This document shows, in pieces, positions 9,201 through 16,109 of a stretch of DNA of 29,814 bases (its first letter is position 1; each line of letters begins with the position of its first letter). The notes beneath the pieces were generated by a model. That model was not told the origin of the DNA, did not search any database, and saw only the letters and a program-made list of their open reading frames with translations. The stretch comes from Chloroflexota bacterium (lineage in GTDB: Bacteria > Chloroflexota > Anaerolineae > B4-G1), in assembly GCA_011046405.1 (NCBI GenBank), contig DSAR01000159.1, positions 1 through 29,814 of the forward strand. Reading direction: 5' to 3'. Both the position numbers and the translations under genes were made by a program.

Positions 9201-9503
9201 GTCAACCAGAAAGGGGAGCGCATGCCCCACATCGGCGATCCGGTGGTCAACAAAAAGGGGAAGCAGATCGGCCAGGTCACCAGTTGTTCCATCGACACCG
9301 AGGGCTACCTGTTGGGCCTGGCCATCGTCGAAAAGCGGTACAACGTCCCCGACACGCCCATCGCCATCTTCACCCTGCGCGGCCAATCGTTAGAAGAGGG
9401 GGTGCTGAAACGCGGTCGGGTGGCCCTGCCGGTCGAAGCGACGGTGTTGACTCGTTTCCCCGAGCGGGAGGGGCCCAAGATGATCATCGGCGGGCAGGAC
9501 TAG
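6240..9503 (+). CDS. Serine hydroxymethyltransferase-aminomethyltransferase (GlyA-GcvT) fusion protein
   Basis: The 1087-residue product joins two folate enzymes. Residues 10 to about 470 are a PLP-dependent serine hydroxymethyltransferase: IPSESY, AEGYP, GGHLSHGS, ADIAHVAG and THKTMCGPRG, with the PLP lysine at K275. Relative to E. coli GlyA there is an insertion of roughly 30 residues after AEGYP. Residues 674 to about 1065 are a GcvT/aminomethyltransferase: FDVSHMG, VVNASN..D, RTGYTGEEWGYEI, GARDSTRTEAGLPLYGHEL. The bridge (about 505-600) itself resembles the N-terminal part of a GcvT folate-binding fold. SHMT interconverts serine and glycine with methylene-THF; GcvT releases methylene-THF from the aminomethyl group on protein H. 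The fusion could channel the C1-folate. GcvH and GcvP are not in the window, so the T half may instead act as another folate-dependent enzyme. AGGAG lies 8 bp before the ATG. Confidence 0.93.
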   Translation: MKSPRSGPCSQSDFLLWQDIEEVAPFVAQLIRWEDERQARKLIFIPSESYAPKAVRDALGSRFQNIYAEGYPPTRMAREPEERLHDAAWQLAFYRRYADRRFYKGVDYVHFVECLAQRRCAQLFAHGALRPEHIHVNVQPLSGTAANLGVYWTLLEPGDTLMGLDLYQGGHLSHGSEFNISGQRYRVVSYSVDPQTERLDYDNVRQLALAHRPKVIVAGYTSYPWAPDWEKFRAIADEVGAYLFADIAHVAGMAAAGVYPNPVGIADVTTFTTHKTMCGPRGAVILTTDSDLANEIDMAIFPGEQGGPHVNKFAAMAVAFKIAQTDEFQALQKQIIANAQALARGLVDRGLRLAYGGTDTHLMLLDLKSIPTEPAAPTGQTYPVWGEPAVRIMDLAGLVANKNTIPGDEETPLATGIRLGTPWLTQRGLDEGDMNTIAGLIHRLLSHVKPFAYNGLIGTLPRGKVDLAIMEEVRRGVAELAEKAGIDFEYQRHGYPHYPYLDTVAEEKSVALRITGERARQHVDELVTANALQLAVGDSLTTYMLDQNGQLLDEVLVEREAQDEWGRDRFLVTPTPENAQRVALWLRGLSDGYVLFDETDLFRKVQGPVLVEEVEGKARETGDAGGDVEALFEEHPERFDLSKPYFVGQSYLAQHAPAVERETWQRIESEDQPLKRTELYDVHKAMGAKMVPFAGWEMPVWYTSVSEEHQAVREAAGLFDVSHMGVFEVVGPNATVFLDTVFSNYAAWIEDGQSSYGYLLTPDGDVIDDGIIYRTDAERYLMVVNASNADKDWDWLNAVNEGRVLIDRDRPWVEVAAPATLRNLKDPASGERQKRDVALQGPASLATLQALTDDEALKAALARVRRTDVIECTLAGIPLVIARTGYTGEEWGYEILVPPEQVEALWEAILEAGAPLGVKPAGLGARDSTRTEAGLPLYGHELAGPFDISPVEAGFPGYVKYHKPFFVGRDALLAREASRERELVRFRVNQKGERMPHIGDPVVNKKGKQIGQVTSCSIDTEGYLLGLAIVEKRYNVPDTPIAIFTLRGQSLEEGVLKRGRVALPVEATVLTRFPEREGPKMIIGGQD

Positions 9504-9510
9504 ACGCCAT

Positions 9511-9679
9511 ATCAGGGAAGAAACCTGGTTTTTTGCTGTTAAGTAAAAAGTTTCAGCCATATATGTCTTGTTCGGGATGGTGACAACGCTGTGGCGAAAA
9601 AAACCTGGTTTCTTTATCTCCTGACCGATACATCGGGGCCGTCCGTGCTGTTGCTCGCATCCAGCCGGCGGCCCCGATG
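9511..9679. repeat. AAACCTGGTTT palindromes and a GC-rich hairpin after the fusion gene
   Basis: Two copies of AAACCTGGTTT with flanking A and T runs (about 9520-9534 and 9600-9614) lie 80 bp apart. They are followed by a perfect 11-bp inverted repeat, CATCGGGGCCG at 9631-9641 and CGGCCCCGATG at 9669-9679. The first palindrome runs into T6 and could act as a weak terminator for the gene ending at 9503. No gene is seen between 9504 and 9829. Confidence 0.5.
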
Positions 9680-9681
9680 CG

Positions 9682-9710
9682 TTGACTTTCCGCTTCTCTG
9701 GTAGTATCAT
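9682..9710 (+). promoter_or_regulatory. Promoter for the PK-C-like / dehydrogenase gene run
   Basis: TTGACT (9682-9687), a 17-bp spacer, and TATCAT (9705-9710). This is a good sigma-A-type promoter about 110 bp upstream of the gene at 9830. It starts the run of same-strand genes that ends at 13289. Confidence 0.55.
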
Positions 9711-9829
9711 ACGGCATAGTTGGTCAGGCGTCTCTTTAATTCAGTGGGAGGCTTATAAGGGGCCGATAACAATAGCTGATGATTTCGATGCGCTTGACGA
9801 ATACGCTGTCACCCGGATGTGGTAACTTC

Positions 9830-10402
9830 ATGGAAATAAAAACACTCGTCTTCGAACGGGGCGGTAAGCACAACACCGACGCTGCGCTCCAGATTGCCCA
9901 CCAGCGAGCCCGTGCTCTGGGGATCCGGCAGGTCGTCGTCGCTTCGTCCCACGGCTACACGGCCCGCCAGGCCCACACCCGCTTCGCCCCCGACGGCGTT
10001 CGCGTCATCGTCGTCTCGATTTGCCACAGCTGGGAAAGCGAGGGCTGGGTGATGTCTCGGGAAACAAAGGCGGAACTGGAGGGGCTGGGCGTCGTCGTCC
10101 ACACCGGCGTCCACGCCCTGGGCGACGGCGTCGGATCGGCCTTCTCGAGCAAGCACGGGGGCCGTGCGCCGGAGGAAATCGTGCGCGACACCCTGTACCG
10201 GTTTTCCCAGGGGATGAAGGTGGCCGTGGAGTGTACGTTGATGGCCGCCGACGCCGGGCTCCTGGATATGGACCAGGAGGTCATCGCCATCGGCGGTACG
10301 GGCGAGGGGGCCGACACCGTCATCGTCTGCCGACCTGCCTATGCCCGTACCTTCCACCAGTTTGAAGTCCGGGAGATATTGGCGAAACCCCGCGTACCTT
10401 GA
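9830..10402 (+). CDS. Stand-alone pyruvate kinase alpha/beta (C-terminal) domain protein
   Basis: The protein is about 190 residues. The pattern KTLVFERGGKHNTDAAL, then VVASSHGYTARQ, the glycine-rich middle and AIGGTGEGADTVIVCRP matches the free-standing family related to the pyruvate kinase C-terminal domain (COG1751-type). In pyruvate kinase this domain binds allosteric effectors; the role of the free form is not known. The catalytic barrel is absent. I chose the ATG at 9830 because the family normally starts two or three residues before LVFE. The upstream ATG at 9779 would add 17 residues, and neither start has a strong Shine-Dalgarno site. It heads an apparent operon with the flavodoxin-like gene and the hydroxyacid dehydrogenase. 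Confidence 0.75.
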   Translation: MEIKTLVFERGGKHNTDAALQIAHQRARALGIRQVVVASSHGYTARQAHTRFAPDGVRVIVVSICHSWESEGWVMSRETKAELEGLGVVVHTGVHALGDGVGSAFSSKHGGRAPEEIVRDTLYRFSQGMKVAVECTLMAADAGLLDMDQEVIAIGGTGEGADTVIVCRPAYARTFHQFEVREILAKPRVP

Positions 10403-10463
10403 GTGTGTTTGAAAAGTCGTCTCACGTCTCGACCAAGTCCAATTTTGAGGAGGAGGATTGCGC

Positions 10464-10811
10464 ATGAATGCGACGATTATTTCGTACTCACACACTGGAA
10501 ACAATGAGACGTTGGCCACCCGTTTGGCCGCAGCGCTCGAGGCTGAACACGTCCGGGTGACAGAAGAAAGGCGCCGGACGATGGACACCATCGTGATGGA
10601 CATACTCTTTAACCGCACCCCATCGGTCGACTTCTCGGCGGAATCCATAGCGCAGCACGACCTGATGCTCTTTGTCGGACCCGTTTGGATGGGGCACGTG
10701 GCGACGCCGTTGCGTGCCTGTTTCAAACAACTGAGTGTAGCCACTCCCCTGCCCTGCGCGCCACACGTGAACGTGACAAGGAGAAGCTATGAACACGAGC
10801 ACGAACGCTAA
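10464..10811 (+). CDS. Flavodoxin-like protein, C-terminally shortened
   Basis: The ATG at 10464 follows a perfect GAGGAGG run (about 10448-10456), so translation initiation looks intact. The product is 115 residues. The N-terminus ISYSHTGNNETLA is the FMN phosphate-binding loop of flavodoxins, and LMLFVGPVWMGHVATPLRACFKQL is their second core segment. Homology stops there, about two thirds through a normal flavodoxin (140-180 residues). The last 25 or so residues are unrelated and overlap the start of the next gene by 23 bp. The third FMN loop is therefore missing. It is either a decayed gene created by deletion or a short flavodoxin-like protein that has lost FMN binding. Confidence 0.6.
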   Translation: MNATIISYSHTGNNETLATRLAAALEAEHVRVTEERRRTMDTIVMDILFNRTPSVDFSAESIAQHDLMLFVGPVWMGHVATPLRACFKQLSVATPLPCAPHVNVTRRSYEHEHER

Positions 10812-11781
10812 GGCATCCGTGTACGTCACCCGTCGCATCCCCGAGGTCGGCCTGGGGGAAATCCGGGAGGCGTGTAACGTGCGTCTGTGGGGTAACGAGA
10901 CTCCACCGTCCAAGGAGGACATCATACGGGAGGTCGCCAGTTGTGAGGGGCTGTTGTGCCTGCTCACCGATCCCATCGACGCCGACGTGATCGAGGCCGG
11001 GGAGCGACTGCGCGTCATCAGCCAGTACGCCGTGGGCGTCGATAACGTCGATTTGGCGGCCGCCACCGAGCGCGGCATCCCCGTGGGCCACACCCCTGGC
11101 GTGCTCACTGAGGCCACGGCCGACATGGCCTTCGCCTTGCTGATGGCCATCGCCCGCCGCATTCCCGAGGGCATCGAAAAGGTCAAGACCGGCGGGTGGC
11201 GCACCTGGGAGCCGATGGGGCTCCTGGGGGCCAACGTGTGGGGGGCGACCCTGGGCATCGTGGGGCTGGGCCGCATCGGGACGGCCGTCGCCCGGCGGGC
11301 GCAGGGATTCGCCATGCACATCCTGTACCACGACCCGCAGCGCCATCCGGCGTTGGAGGAGGAACTGGGGCTGGTCTATGCGTCGCTGGAGGATCTGCTG
11401 GCTCAATCCGATTTCGTCAGCCTCCACTGCCCGCTGAACGAGGAGACCCAGCACCTGATCGACGAGGACACGCTGCGCCAGATGCAGCCCACCGCGATGC
11501 TCGTCAACGCCGCCCGGGGCCCGGTGGTGGATACCGATGCCCTGATGCGCGCCCTGCGGGATGGATGGATCGCCGGGGCGGCCCTCGACGTCACCGATCC
11601 GGAACCGCTGCCGGCCGAGCATCCCCTGCTCAAGTTTTCCAACTGTGTCGTCGTGCCGCACGTCGCCAGTGCCACCGTTTCGGCCCGCAATCGTATGGCA
11701 ACCATGGCTGCCGAAAATCTGTTAGCCGGACTTCAAGGTGAGCCGTTGCCCTATTGTGTAAATCCAGAGGTGTATACATGA
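10789..11781 (+). CDS. D-2-hydroxyacid dehydrogenase (glyoxylate/hydroxypyruvate reductase-like)
   Basis: The product is 330 residues. It has the NAD(P)-binding motif GIVGLGRIGTAVA, the substrate segment QYAVGVDNVDLAAA, and the catalytic triad of the family: Arg in VNAARGPVVD, Glu in DVTDPEPLP and His in VVPHVAS. Such enzymes reduce 2-ketoacids, commonly glyoxylate or hydroxypyruvate, with NAD(P)H in the cytosol. An AAGGAG ribosome site lies just before the ATG. The stop overlaps the next start as ATGA, which suggests translational coupling. With a serine/glycine enzyme just upstream, a role in converting glyoxylate or hydroxypyruvate is plausible. Substrate choice cannot be read from sequence alone. 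Confidence 0.85.
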   Translation: MNTSTNAKASVYVTRRIPEVGLGEIREACNVRLWGNETPPSKEDIIREVASCEGLLCLLTDPIDADVIEAGERLRVISQYAVGVDNVDLAAATERGIPVGHTPGVLTEATADMAFALLMAIARRIPEGIEKVKTGGWRTWEPMGLLGANVWGATLGIVGLGRIGTAVARRAQGFAMHILYHDPQRHPALEEELGLVYASLEDLLAQSDFVSLHCPLNEETQHLIDEDTLRQMQPTAMLVNAARGPVVDTDALMRALRDGWIAGAALDVTDPEPLPAEHPLLKFSNCVVVPHVASATVSARNRMATMAAENLLAGLQGEPLPYCVNPEVYT

Positions 11782-13289
11782 ACCAGGCAGAAAAAACCTA
11801 CGTCAGCCAGCTCATCGACCGCTTTTTCGAGGGTTTCATCTCCAACCGACTACGCGCCGAAGAAGGCGAGCATATTGTCGAGGAACTCCAGGATCGCGCC
11901 CAAGAGGCGGTCGGGCAGCTCATCCAACACCTGGAAAAGCCCGACCCCGACATACGTTTTGCAGCGCTGAGCTTGTTGAGCACTTTAGAGACGCCTCGCG
12001 TGACAAAAACTCTGCGCCGCTTGTTGAATGACCCCGAGCACAGCGTCGAAGAGAAACTTTTCGCCGTGCGCATGCTAGACGAACGCGGCATCTCCATCAA
12101 TCCGGAGACGTTGCAACGCCTGGACGCCGAATTCGAAGCCGTGGAAGAACAGTACGAAGAGGAATTGCTAAAACACATCTCCAAACCAGAACAGATGGAA
12201 GCGCTGTTGGAGATGATTAGCGATGAACCGGTTGATGCACAAGTGGACTATCTGCGTCACAAGATCGTCCCCCTGGCTGATCCGCGCACGATCCATTATC
12301 TGACGGCATTGCTTCACAGCGAAGAGGATGAGATCATCCTGGCAGCCATCGACGCCATCGAACGCATCAAAAACCCGGCGACCATCCCCGTCCTGGAAGA
12401 ACGGGGACAATACGATCCTTCCACAGTCGTGCGCCACGCTGCCAAAAATGCCGCGCTGCGGCTACGTACGCGGGTCGGTCCCCCCTCCGATATCGATCTT
12501 CCCTGGGTCGAGCCCTTATCCACCCCCACCGCACACTGCATCGTCTCCACCATCGATGGCGATGGCGGACAGGTACTCATCGCGACTCAAAATGACGCCA
12601 ATGGAGGTTTGACCATGTTCGACGTGATGTTCAACGATCACCAGGGCATAAAGGACGCATTCACGGCTTCAGTCAGCGAGCAAGAAGTCGAGGAGATCAG
12701 TGATTCCTTTGGCAGCACCGAGTTCGTAGACGTCAGCCTCGAACGCGCGCGCGCGACGCTGGAGTGGGCCTATCAGACCACATTGGAGGCCCACCGACGC
12801 TTGCCGCCGGCCTACATCGTCTGGCAGGGCTTCCTGCTGGGCGAGGATCCCAATCCGCCAGAGGTTTACCCGCTCCCAGATCTGCCAGCCGACGAGGAAG
12901 CACGCGATGATCTGCTGGCAGAGAGCGACGAACTCCTGACGATGGATGAATTCGAATACTGGTTCTTCAACCCCGACGAGGTCGAGGACTTCGTCAAGGC
13001 GTATCGCCGGTTGCGACGGGATAAAAAAGCCCGAAGAGGAGAACCAGCGTTCGAGGACCTCCTGGACCGCGCCATTGAGGCGGTCGTTGGGGAAGAGTGG
13101 CGACGGCGCCTCGTGAACCGCTTGCAACGCCAGGCCTGGCTGCTCACCCAGTTGTACGAGGAGCCGGAGGTCGCGCAGTGGGCGCTGATCGCCGCCGAAG
13201 CGATCGACATCGGCGCCGGCGTCGATCACCCACTGATCCGGGGAATGATGGAACGCAGCCTCCTCAACGCCATCGGCCGCTACATCTAG
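11778..13289 (+). CDS. HEAT-repeat protein of unknown function
   Basis: The start is the ATG at 11778, which overlaps the stop of the dehydrogenase gene (ATGA) and has GAGG upstream; the product is 503 residues. The first 230 residues or so are alpha-helical HEAT-type repeats, for example DPDIRFAALSLLSTLETP and DEIILAAIDAIERIKNPATIPVLEE. A separate domain starts near DLPWVEPLSTPTAHCIVST and includes GGQVLIATQNDANGG and a long acidic helical C-terminus. There is no signal peptide or membrane segment, so it is probably cytosolic. I do not recognise the C-terminal domain. HEAT repeats usually mediate protein contacts. The stop codon shares bases with the stop of the convergent gene (CTAG at 13286-13289). 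Confidence 0.75.
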   Translation: MNQAEKTYVSQLIDRFFEGFISNRLRAEEGEHIVEELQDRAQEAVGQLIQHLEKPDPDIRFAALSLLSTLETPRVTKTLRRLLNDPEHSVEEKLFAVRMLDERGISINPETLQRLDAEFEAVEEQYEEELLKHISKPEQMEALLEMISDEPVDAQVDYLRHKIVPLADPRTIHYLTALLHSEEDEIILAAIDAIERIKNPATIPVLEERGQYDPSTVVRHAAKNAALRLRTRVGPPSDIDLPWVEPLSTPTAHCIVSTIDGDGGQVLIATQNDANGGLTMFDVMFNDHQGIKDAFTASVSEQEVEEISDSFGSTEFVDVSLERARATLEWAYQTTLEAHRRLPPAYIVWQGFLLGEDPNPPEVYPLPDLPADEEARDDLLAESDELLTMDEFEYWFFNPDEVEDFVKAYRRLRRDKKARRGEPAFEDLLDRAIEAVVGEEWRRRLVNRLQRQAWLLTQLYEEPEVAQWALIAAEAIDIGAGVDHPLIRGMMERSLLNAIGRYI

Positions 13290-14458
13290 ACCCTGGAAGA
13301 CCCGGCCGCGTCCCAGACCACCTGGGCCACCCAGCGAGCGGCGTCCGGTCGGCCCAGGGCCTGGGCGCGCTCGGCCATCACACGCAACCGGGCATGCTCA
13401 GACGTCAATAGATTACTGACCTCCGCGACGACCTGCTCGGGCGTCGGCGCCCACACGCCGGCGCCCGCTGCCACGACGTAGTCGACGTTGGGCCGCTCCT
13501 GCCCTGGCAGCGCGCCGCAAATGACCATCGGCAAGCCCAACACCAGGGCCTCGCAGATGGTGCTGGGGCCGGCCTTGGTGACCAGGAGATTCGCCGCGCG
13601 CATCCACTCGTGCATGTTGTCCACGAAGCCCTGTACCGATACGGGAAGCGGCCACCTCTCGGCCGAAAGCCGCTCGCACAGTTTCCGGTTGCGACCGGTG
13701 ACGATGACCATCTGCACCGGCGTCTGGCGACGGGCCAGCTTGCGGCTCAAGCGGTAGACCGGCCCCATGCCCTCTGAACCACCGACCAGGAGCACCAACG
13801 GCCGGTGGGGATCTACCCCCAGTCGACGCCGGACGTCCTGCGGCGATTCATCGGCGATGGAGACGAAGCGACGCTCTACCGGCAGCCCCGTCAGCAAGAT
13901 CCGCTCGGCCGGGGTCCCGTTGGCCAGGGCCTGCCGTCGCCCGGCTTCAGTCGGCACCAGGCACCGGTCGACGTCCGGATCGCACCAGAAAGCGTGGGCC
14001 GAGGCCAGGTCGGTCACCAGGGTAATCAATGGAATGCCGATATTCATCAGAATCCGCCGGGGCAAGTGGTTGAACAGCGGGTGGCAACTCAACACGACGT
14101 CGGCGGGATGTTCGTCGAAAAGTCGGCGCAAGGCCGGACGCACCCACGGCCAAAAAAGCGCCAGGAATATCCGTACCCGAAGCGCCCCGTTAGAAAGATG
14201 ATACCCGGCCGCCCAGCCTGCGCCCTTCAAACATACCATGTAGGGGTAGACTTTGGCCAGTCGATTCAGCGGCCAGGGGGCGTAATCGGCCAGGAGATCC
14301 ACCAACGTGACATGGACCCGCTGATCATAGGCGTCCTCCAGGGCCTGGGCCACGGCGCGGGCGGAACTCCGGTGACCTCCGCCGGTGTCGGAGAAAAGAA
14401 TAAGGATACGCCGAACGGTATGCGCCGCGTCGGCCGACCGATCAACTTTTTGAGACAT
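13286..14458 (-). CDS. MGDG-synthase-like glycosyltransferase (GT28 family)
   Basis: The product is 390 residues. The N-terminal part has ILILFSDTGGGHRSSARAVA, the glycine-rich motif of monogalactosyldiacylglycerol synthase-like enzymes. The C-terminal half has VLLVGGSEGMG, VQGFVDNMHEWMRAANLLVTKAGPSTICEAL and the ALPGQERPN loop typical of GT28 nucleotide-sugar binding. These enzymes add a sugar from a UDP-sugar to diacylglycerol or a related lipid at the inner face of the membrane. Two adjacent ATGs exist (14461 and 14458) right after GGAGG; the second has the more workable spacing. The start lies inside the end of the DUF951 gene, so the two are probably coupled. Confidence 0.85.
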   Translation of the reverse strand: MSQKVDRSADAAHTVRRILILFSDTGGGHRSSARAVAQALEDAYDQRVHVTLVDLLADYAPWPLNRLAKVYPYMVCLKGAGWAAGYHLSNGALRVRIFLALFWPWVRPALRRLFDEHPADVVLSCHPLFNHLPRRILMNIGIPLITLVTDLASAHAFWCDPDVDRCLVPTEAGRRQALANGTPAERILLTGLPVERRFVSIADESPQDVRRRLGVDPHRPLVLLVGGSEGMGPVYRLSRKLARRQTPVQMVIVTGRNRKLCERLSAERWPLPVSVQGFVDNMHEWMRAANLLVTKAGPSTICEALVLGLPMVICGALPGQERPNVDYVVAAGAGVWAPTPEQVVAEVSNLLTSEHARLRVMAERAQALGRPDAARWVAQVVWDAAGSSRV

Positions 14459-14657
14459 CATCCTCCGAGCCCAAGATAGACTTGATTCCCTTTTCGAACT
14501 TGCCCCGGGGCAGCATCACGCGCCGGCCGCACGTCAGGCAACGCAGGCCGATATCCGCCCCGATGCGGGTCACCTCCCACTCGCGCCCGCCACAGGGGTG
14601 GGGCTTTCGCATTCGCACCCGATCCCCCACGTTGACTTTTACTGGTCCAACGGACAA
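14442..14657 (-). CDS. DUF951 family small zinc-ribbon-like protein
   Basis: The product is 71 residues. The sequence VGDRVRMRKPHPCGG, then WEVTRIGADIGLRCLTCGRRVMLPR, is the signature of DUF951, a small protein conserved in Firmicutes and Chloroflexota. Its cysteines (HPCG and CLTCG) suggest zinc or nucleic-acid binding; its function is unknown. The start is a TTG at 14657, chosen because AAAGGAGG lies 6-7 bp upstream; a longer ATG-initiated frame from 14699 would place this ribosome site inside the gene. It overlaps the downstream glycosyltransferase gene by 17 bp. Confidence 0.85.
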   Translation of the reverse strand: MSVGPVKVNVGDRVRMRKPHPCGGREWEVTRIGADIGLRCLTCGRRVMLPRGKFEKGIKSILGSEDDVSKS

Positions 14658-14706
14658 TGGTCTCCTCCTTTCGACTTGGCACGCATAGCGACGGTTCAAT
14701 CTTCCA

Positions 14707-15004
14707 TCACGAATGGCACGAATGCTCGAATTTCACGAATTTTCTTAGCTTCGGCTCTCTGCTAGTTCGCATGGTTGGCTTGGCGAGCGGTCAGTTTTTT
14801 GCCACGAATCCTTCGACTACGCTCAGGACAGGTTTGCACGTATCATCTCAATAAACCGGGGCAAACTCGCTCGGGCCGGTCTCCTGACCGTGCCCGCTGT
14901 GGCTCGGTCGGGAGACCGGCCACAGCTCCCCAACTTATTGAGAAGATACGGTTTGCACGAATTGTCACTAATCTTTGGGTTTTTCGTGTTAATTCGTGCT
15001 CGTC
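14707..15004 (-). repeat. Composite intergenic repeat, copy B, split by a MITE
   Basis: The 580-bp gap between 14658 and 15237 holds no gene. It contains CACGAAT decay repeats (14707-14741), the reverse of the core seen at 928-1004 (14754-14809), the common Chloroflexota-type motif TTCGACTACGCTCAGGACAG (14812-14831), then a 110-bp MITE. After the MITE comes the reverse of the CCCAAAGATTAGTG block (about 14951-15003) that is also found at 21.5 kb. Confidence 0.6.
14840..14949 (+). mobile_element. 110-bp foldback MITE, copy 1
   Basis: The element begins GTATCATCTCAATAA and ends TTATTGAGAAGATAC (15-bp terminal inverted repeats with one mismatch). Inside is a 17-bp stem (GGCCGGTCTCC-T-GACCG paired with CGGTC-G-GGAGACCGGCC). 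It is flanked by a perfect 9-bp direct repeat, GGTTTGCAC at 14831-14839 and 14950-14958, taken as the target-site duplication. The element is identical to copies 2 and 3. It encodes no transposase. Confidence 0.88.
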
Positions 15005-15153
15005 TCATTGTAGGTGTTTGGGTTACACAGAGTTGCGCGGAGTCTTTCACAGGGATATGCACTGGATGAAATTCTAACACAACTGGGAGAGAGCGGCAAC
15101 TTTCCACCCCCTCAACCGTATACCAGTACGATGGCCCATTGTACCCCAACACG

Positions 15154-15181
15154 ATGACAAAATCGCCAATCCATGTATAAT
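15154..15181 (+). promoter_or_regulatory. Promoter for the ABC exporter operon
   Basis: ATGACA (15154-15159), a 16-bp spacer and a perfect TATAAT (15176-15181), about 57 bp before the ATG at 15238. Confidence 0.5.
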
Positions 15182-15189
15182 GTAAGTCA

Positions 15190-15221
15190 AATCACCCAAT
15201 CACCCAACCACCCAATCACCC
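15190..15221 (+). repeat. Four tandem 8-bp repeats (AATCACCC) in the ABC operon leader
   Basis: Four head-to-tail copies of AATCACCC (the third reads AACCACCC) occupy the leader between the -10 box and the AAGGAG ribosome site. Copy-number change here would alter the distance from promoter to start. Confidence 0.7.
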
Positions 15222-15237
15222 AAGGAGCCACATCCTC

Positions 15238-16107
15238 ATGAGCCAACCCACGCCCGCCATCCAGACCGAAAACCTGACCCGGCGTTTCAACAGCCTGACA
15301 GCCGTGGATCGTCTCAATCTCACCGTGCCACGGGGCGTCATATTCGGTTTCCTGGGCCCCAACGGAGCCGGTAAATCGACCACCATCAATATGCTGACCG
15401 GCCTGCTTCCCCCCTCGGCCGGCACTGCCCAGGTCAGCGGATTCGACATTCAGACGGCGTCGTTGGAGGTCAAGCGGCGGACCGGCGTCGTGCCCGAGGG
15501 ACTCACGCTTTACGAACGGCTCACTGCCAGCGAGCAGATCGAGCTGGTGGGACGGCTCCACGGGTTATCTCAGGAGGAGATCAAGCGCCGCATCCCGCCC
15601 CTGCTGGGCGTCCTGGAACTGGAGGACGCCTCCGACAAGATGATCCTCGACTATTCCCACGGCATGCGGAAGAAAACGGCCCTGGCCTGCGCCCTGGTCC
15701 ACGCCCCCGAAATCCTGTTCCTCGACGAACCTTTCGAGGGCATCGATCCCATTGCGACCCGGGCCATCAAGGAAATCCTGCGCGACATGGTCGACCGGCG
15801 CGGGACGACCATCTTCTTCTCCACCCACGTGATGGAATTGGCCGAGCGCTTCTGCGACCAGGTGGGCATCATCAACAAGGGCCAGTTGGCTGGCGTGGGC
15901 AGCATCCCCGATCTGCGCCAGCGGGCCGGGTTGATGGAGACCGCCGCACTGGAGGACGTATTCATCCGTACCGTTGGCGCCGAATTGGAGGATGAGGCCC
16001 TCCTGGATTGGCTGACAGGTCACGAGACCATCAAGGACATTGCCTCAGCCGAGGACATTGCCTCGGTGTCCGATTCGAGCGCTCGGGAGAGGGAGAGGCA
16101 GGTGTGA
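15238..16107 (+). CDS. ABC transporter ATP-binding protein
   Basis: The product is 289 residues. It has Walker A GPNGAGKST, a Q-loop region near GVVPEGLTLYE, the signature YSHGMRKKTALA (a variant of LSGGQ common in exporters of this type), Walker B ILFLDEPFEGID and the H-loop STHVMELAERF. It hydrolyses ATP to drive the membrane partner encoded immediately downstream. The C-terminus carries a short imperfect duplication (DIASAEDIAS) from an 18-bp tandem DNA repeat. The start follows AAGGAG with a 10-bp gap. The substrate is not evident; the permease type suggests export of a peptide, lipid or drug. Confidence 0.9.
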   Translation: MSQPTPAIQTENLTRRFNSLTAVDRLNLTVPRGVIFGFLGPNGAGKSTTINMLTGLLPPSAGTAQVSGFDIQTASLEVKRRTGVVPEGLTLYERLTASEQIELVGRLHGLSQEEIKRRIPPLLGVLELEDASDKMILDYSHGMRKKTALACALVHAPEILFLDEPFEGIDPIATRAIKEILRDMVDRRGTTIFFSTHVMELAERFCDQVGIINKGQLAGVGSIPDLRQRAGLMETAALEDVFIRTVGAELEDEALLDWLTGHETIKDIASAEDIASVSDSSARERERQV

Positions 16108-16109
16108 CG

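Noticed and set aside
7677..9386. 569-codon minus-strand frame across the SHMT-GcvT gene
   Set aside because: It is antisense to a strongly conserved enzyme, has no ribosome site of note, and has a compositionally biased translation.
15190..15221. CRISPR-like repeats (short direct repeats at several places)
   Set aside because: Units are 8 or 11 bp with no spacers, and no cas genes are present.
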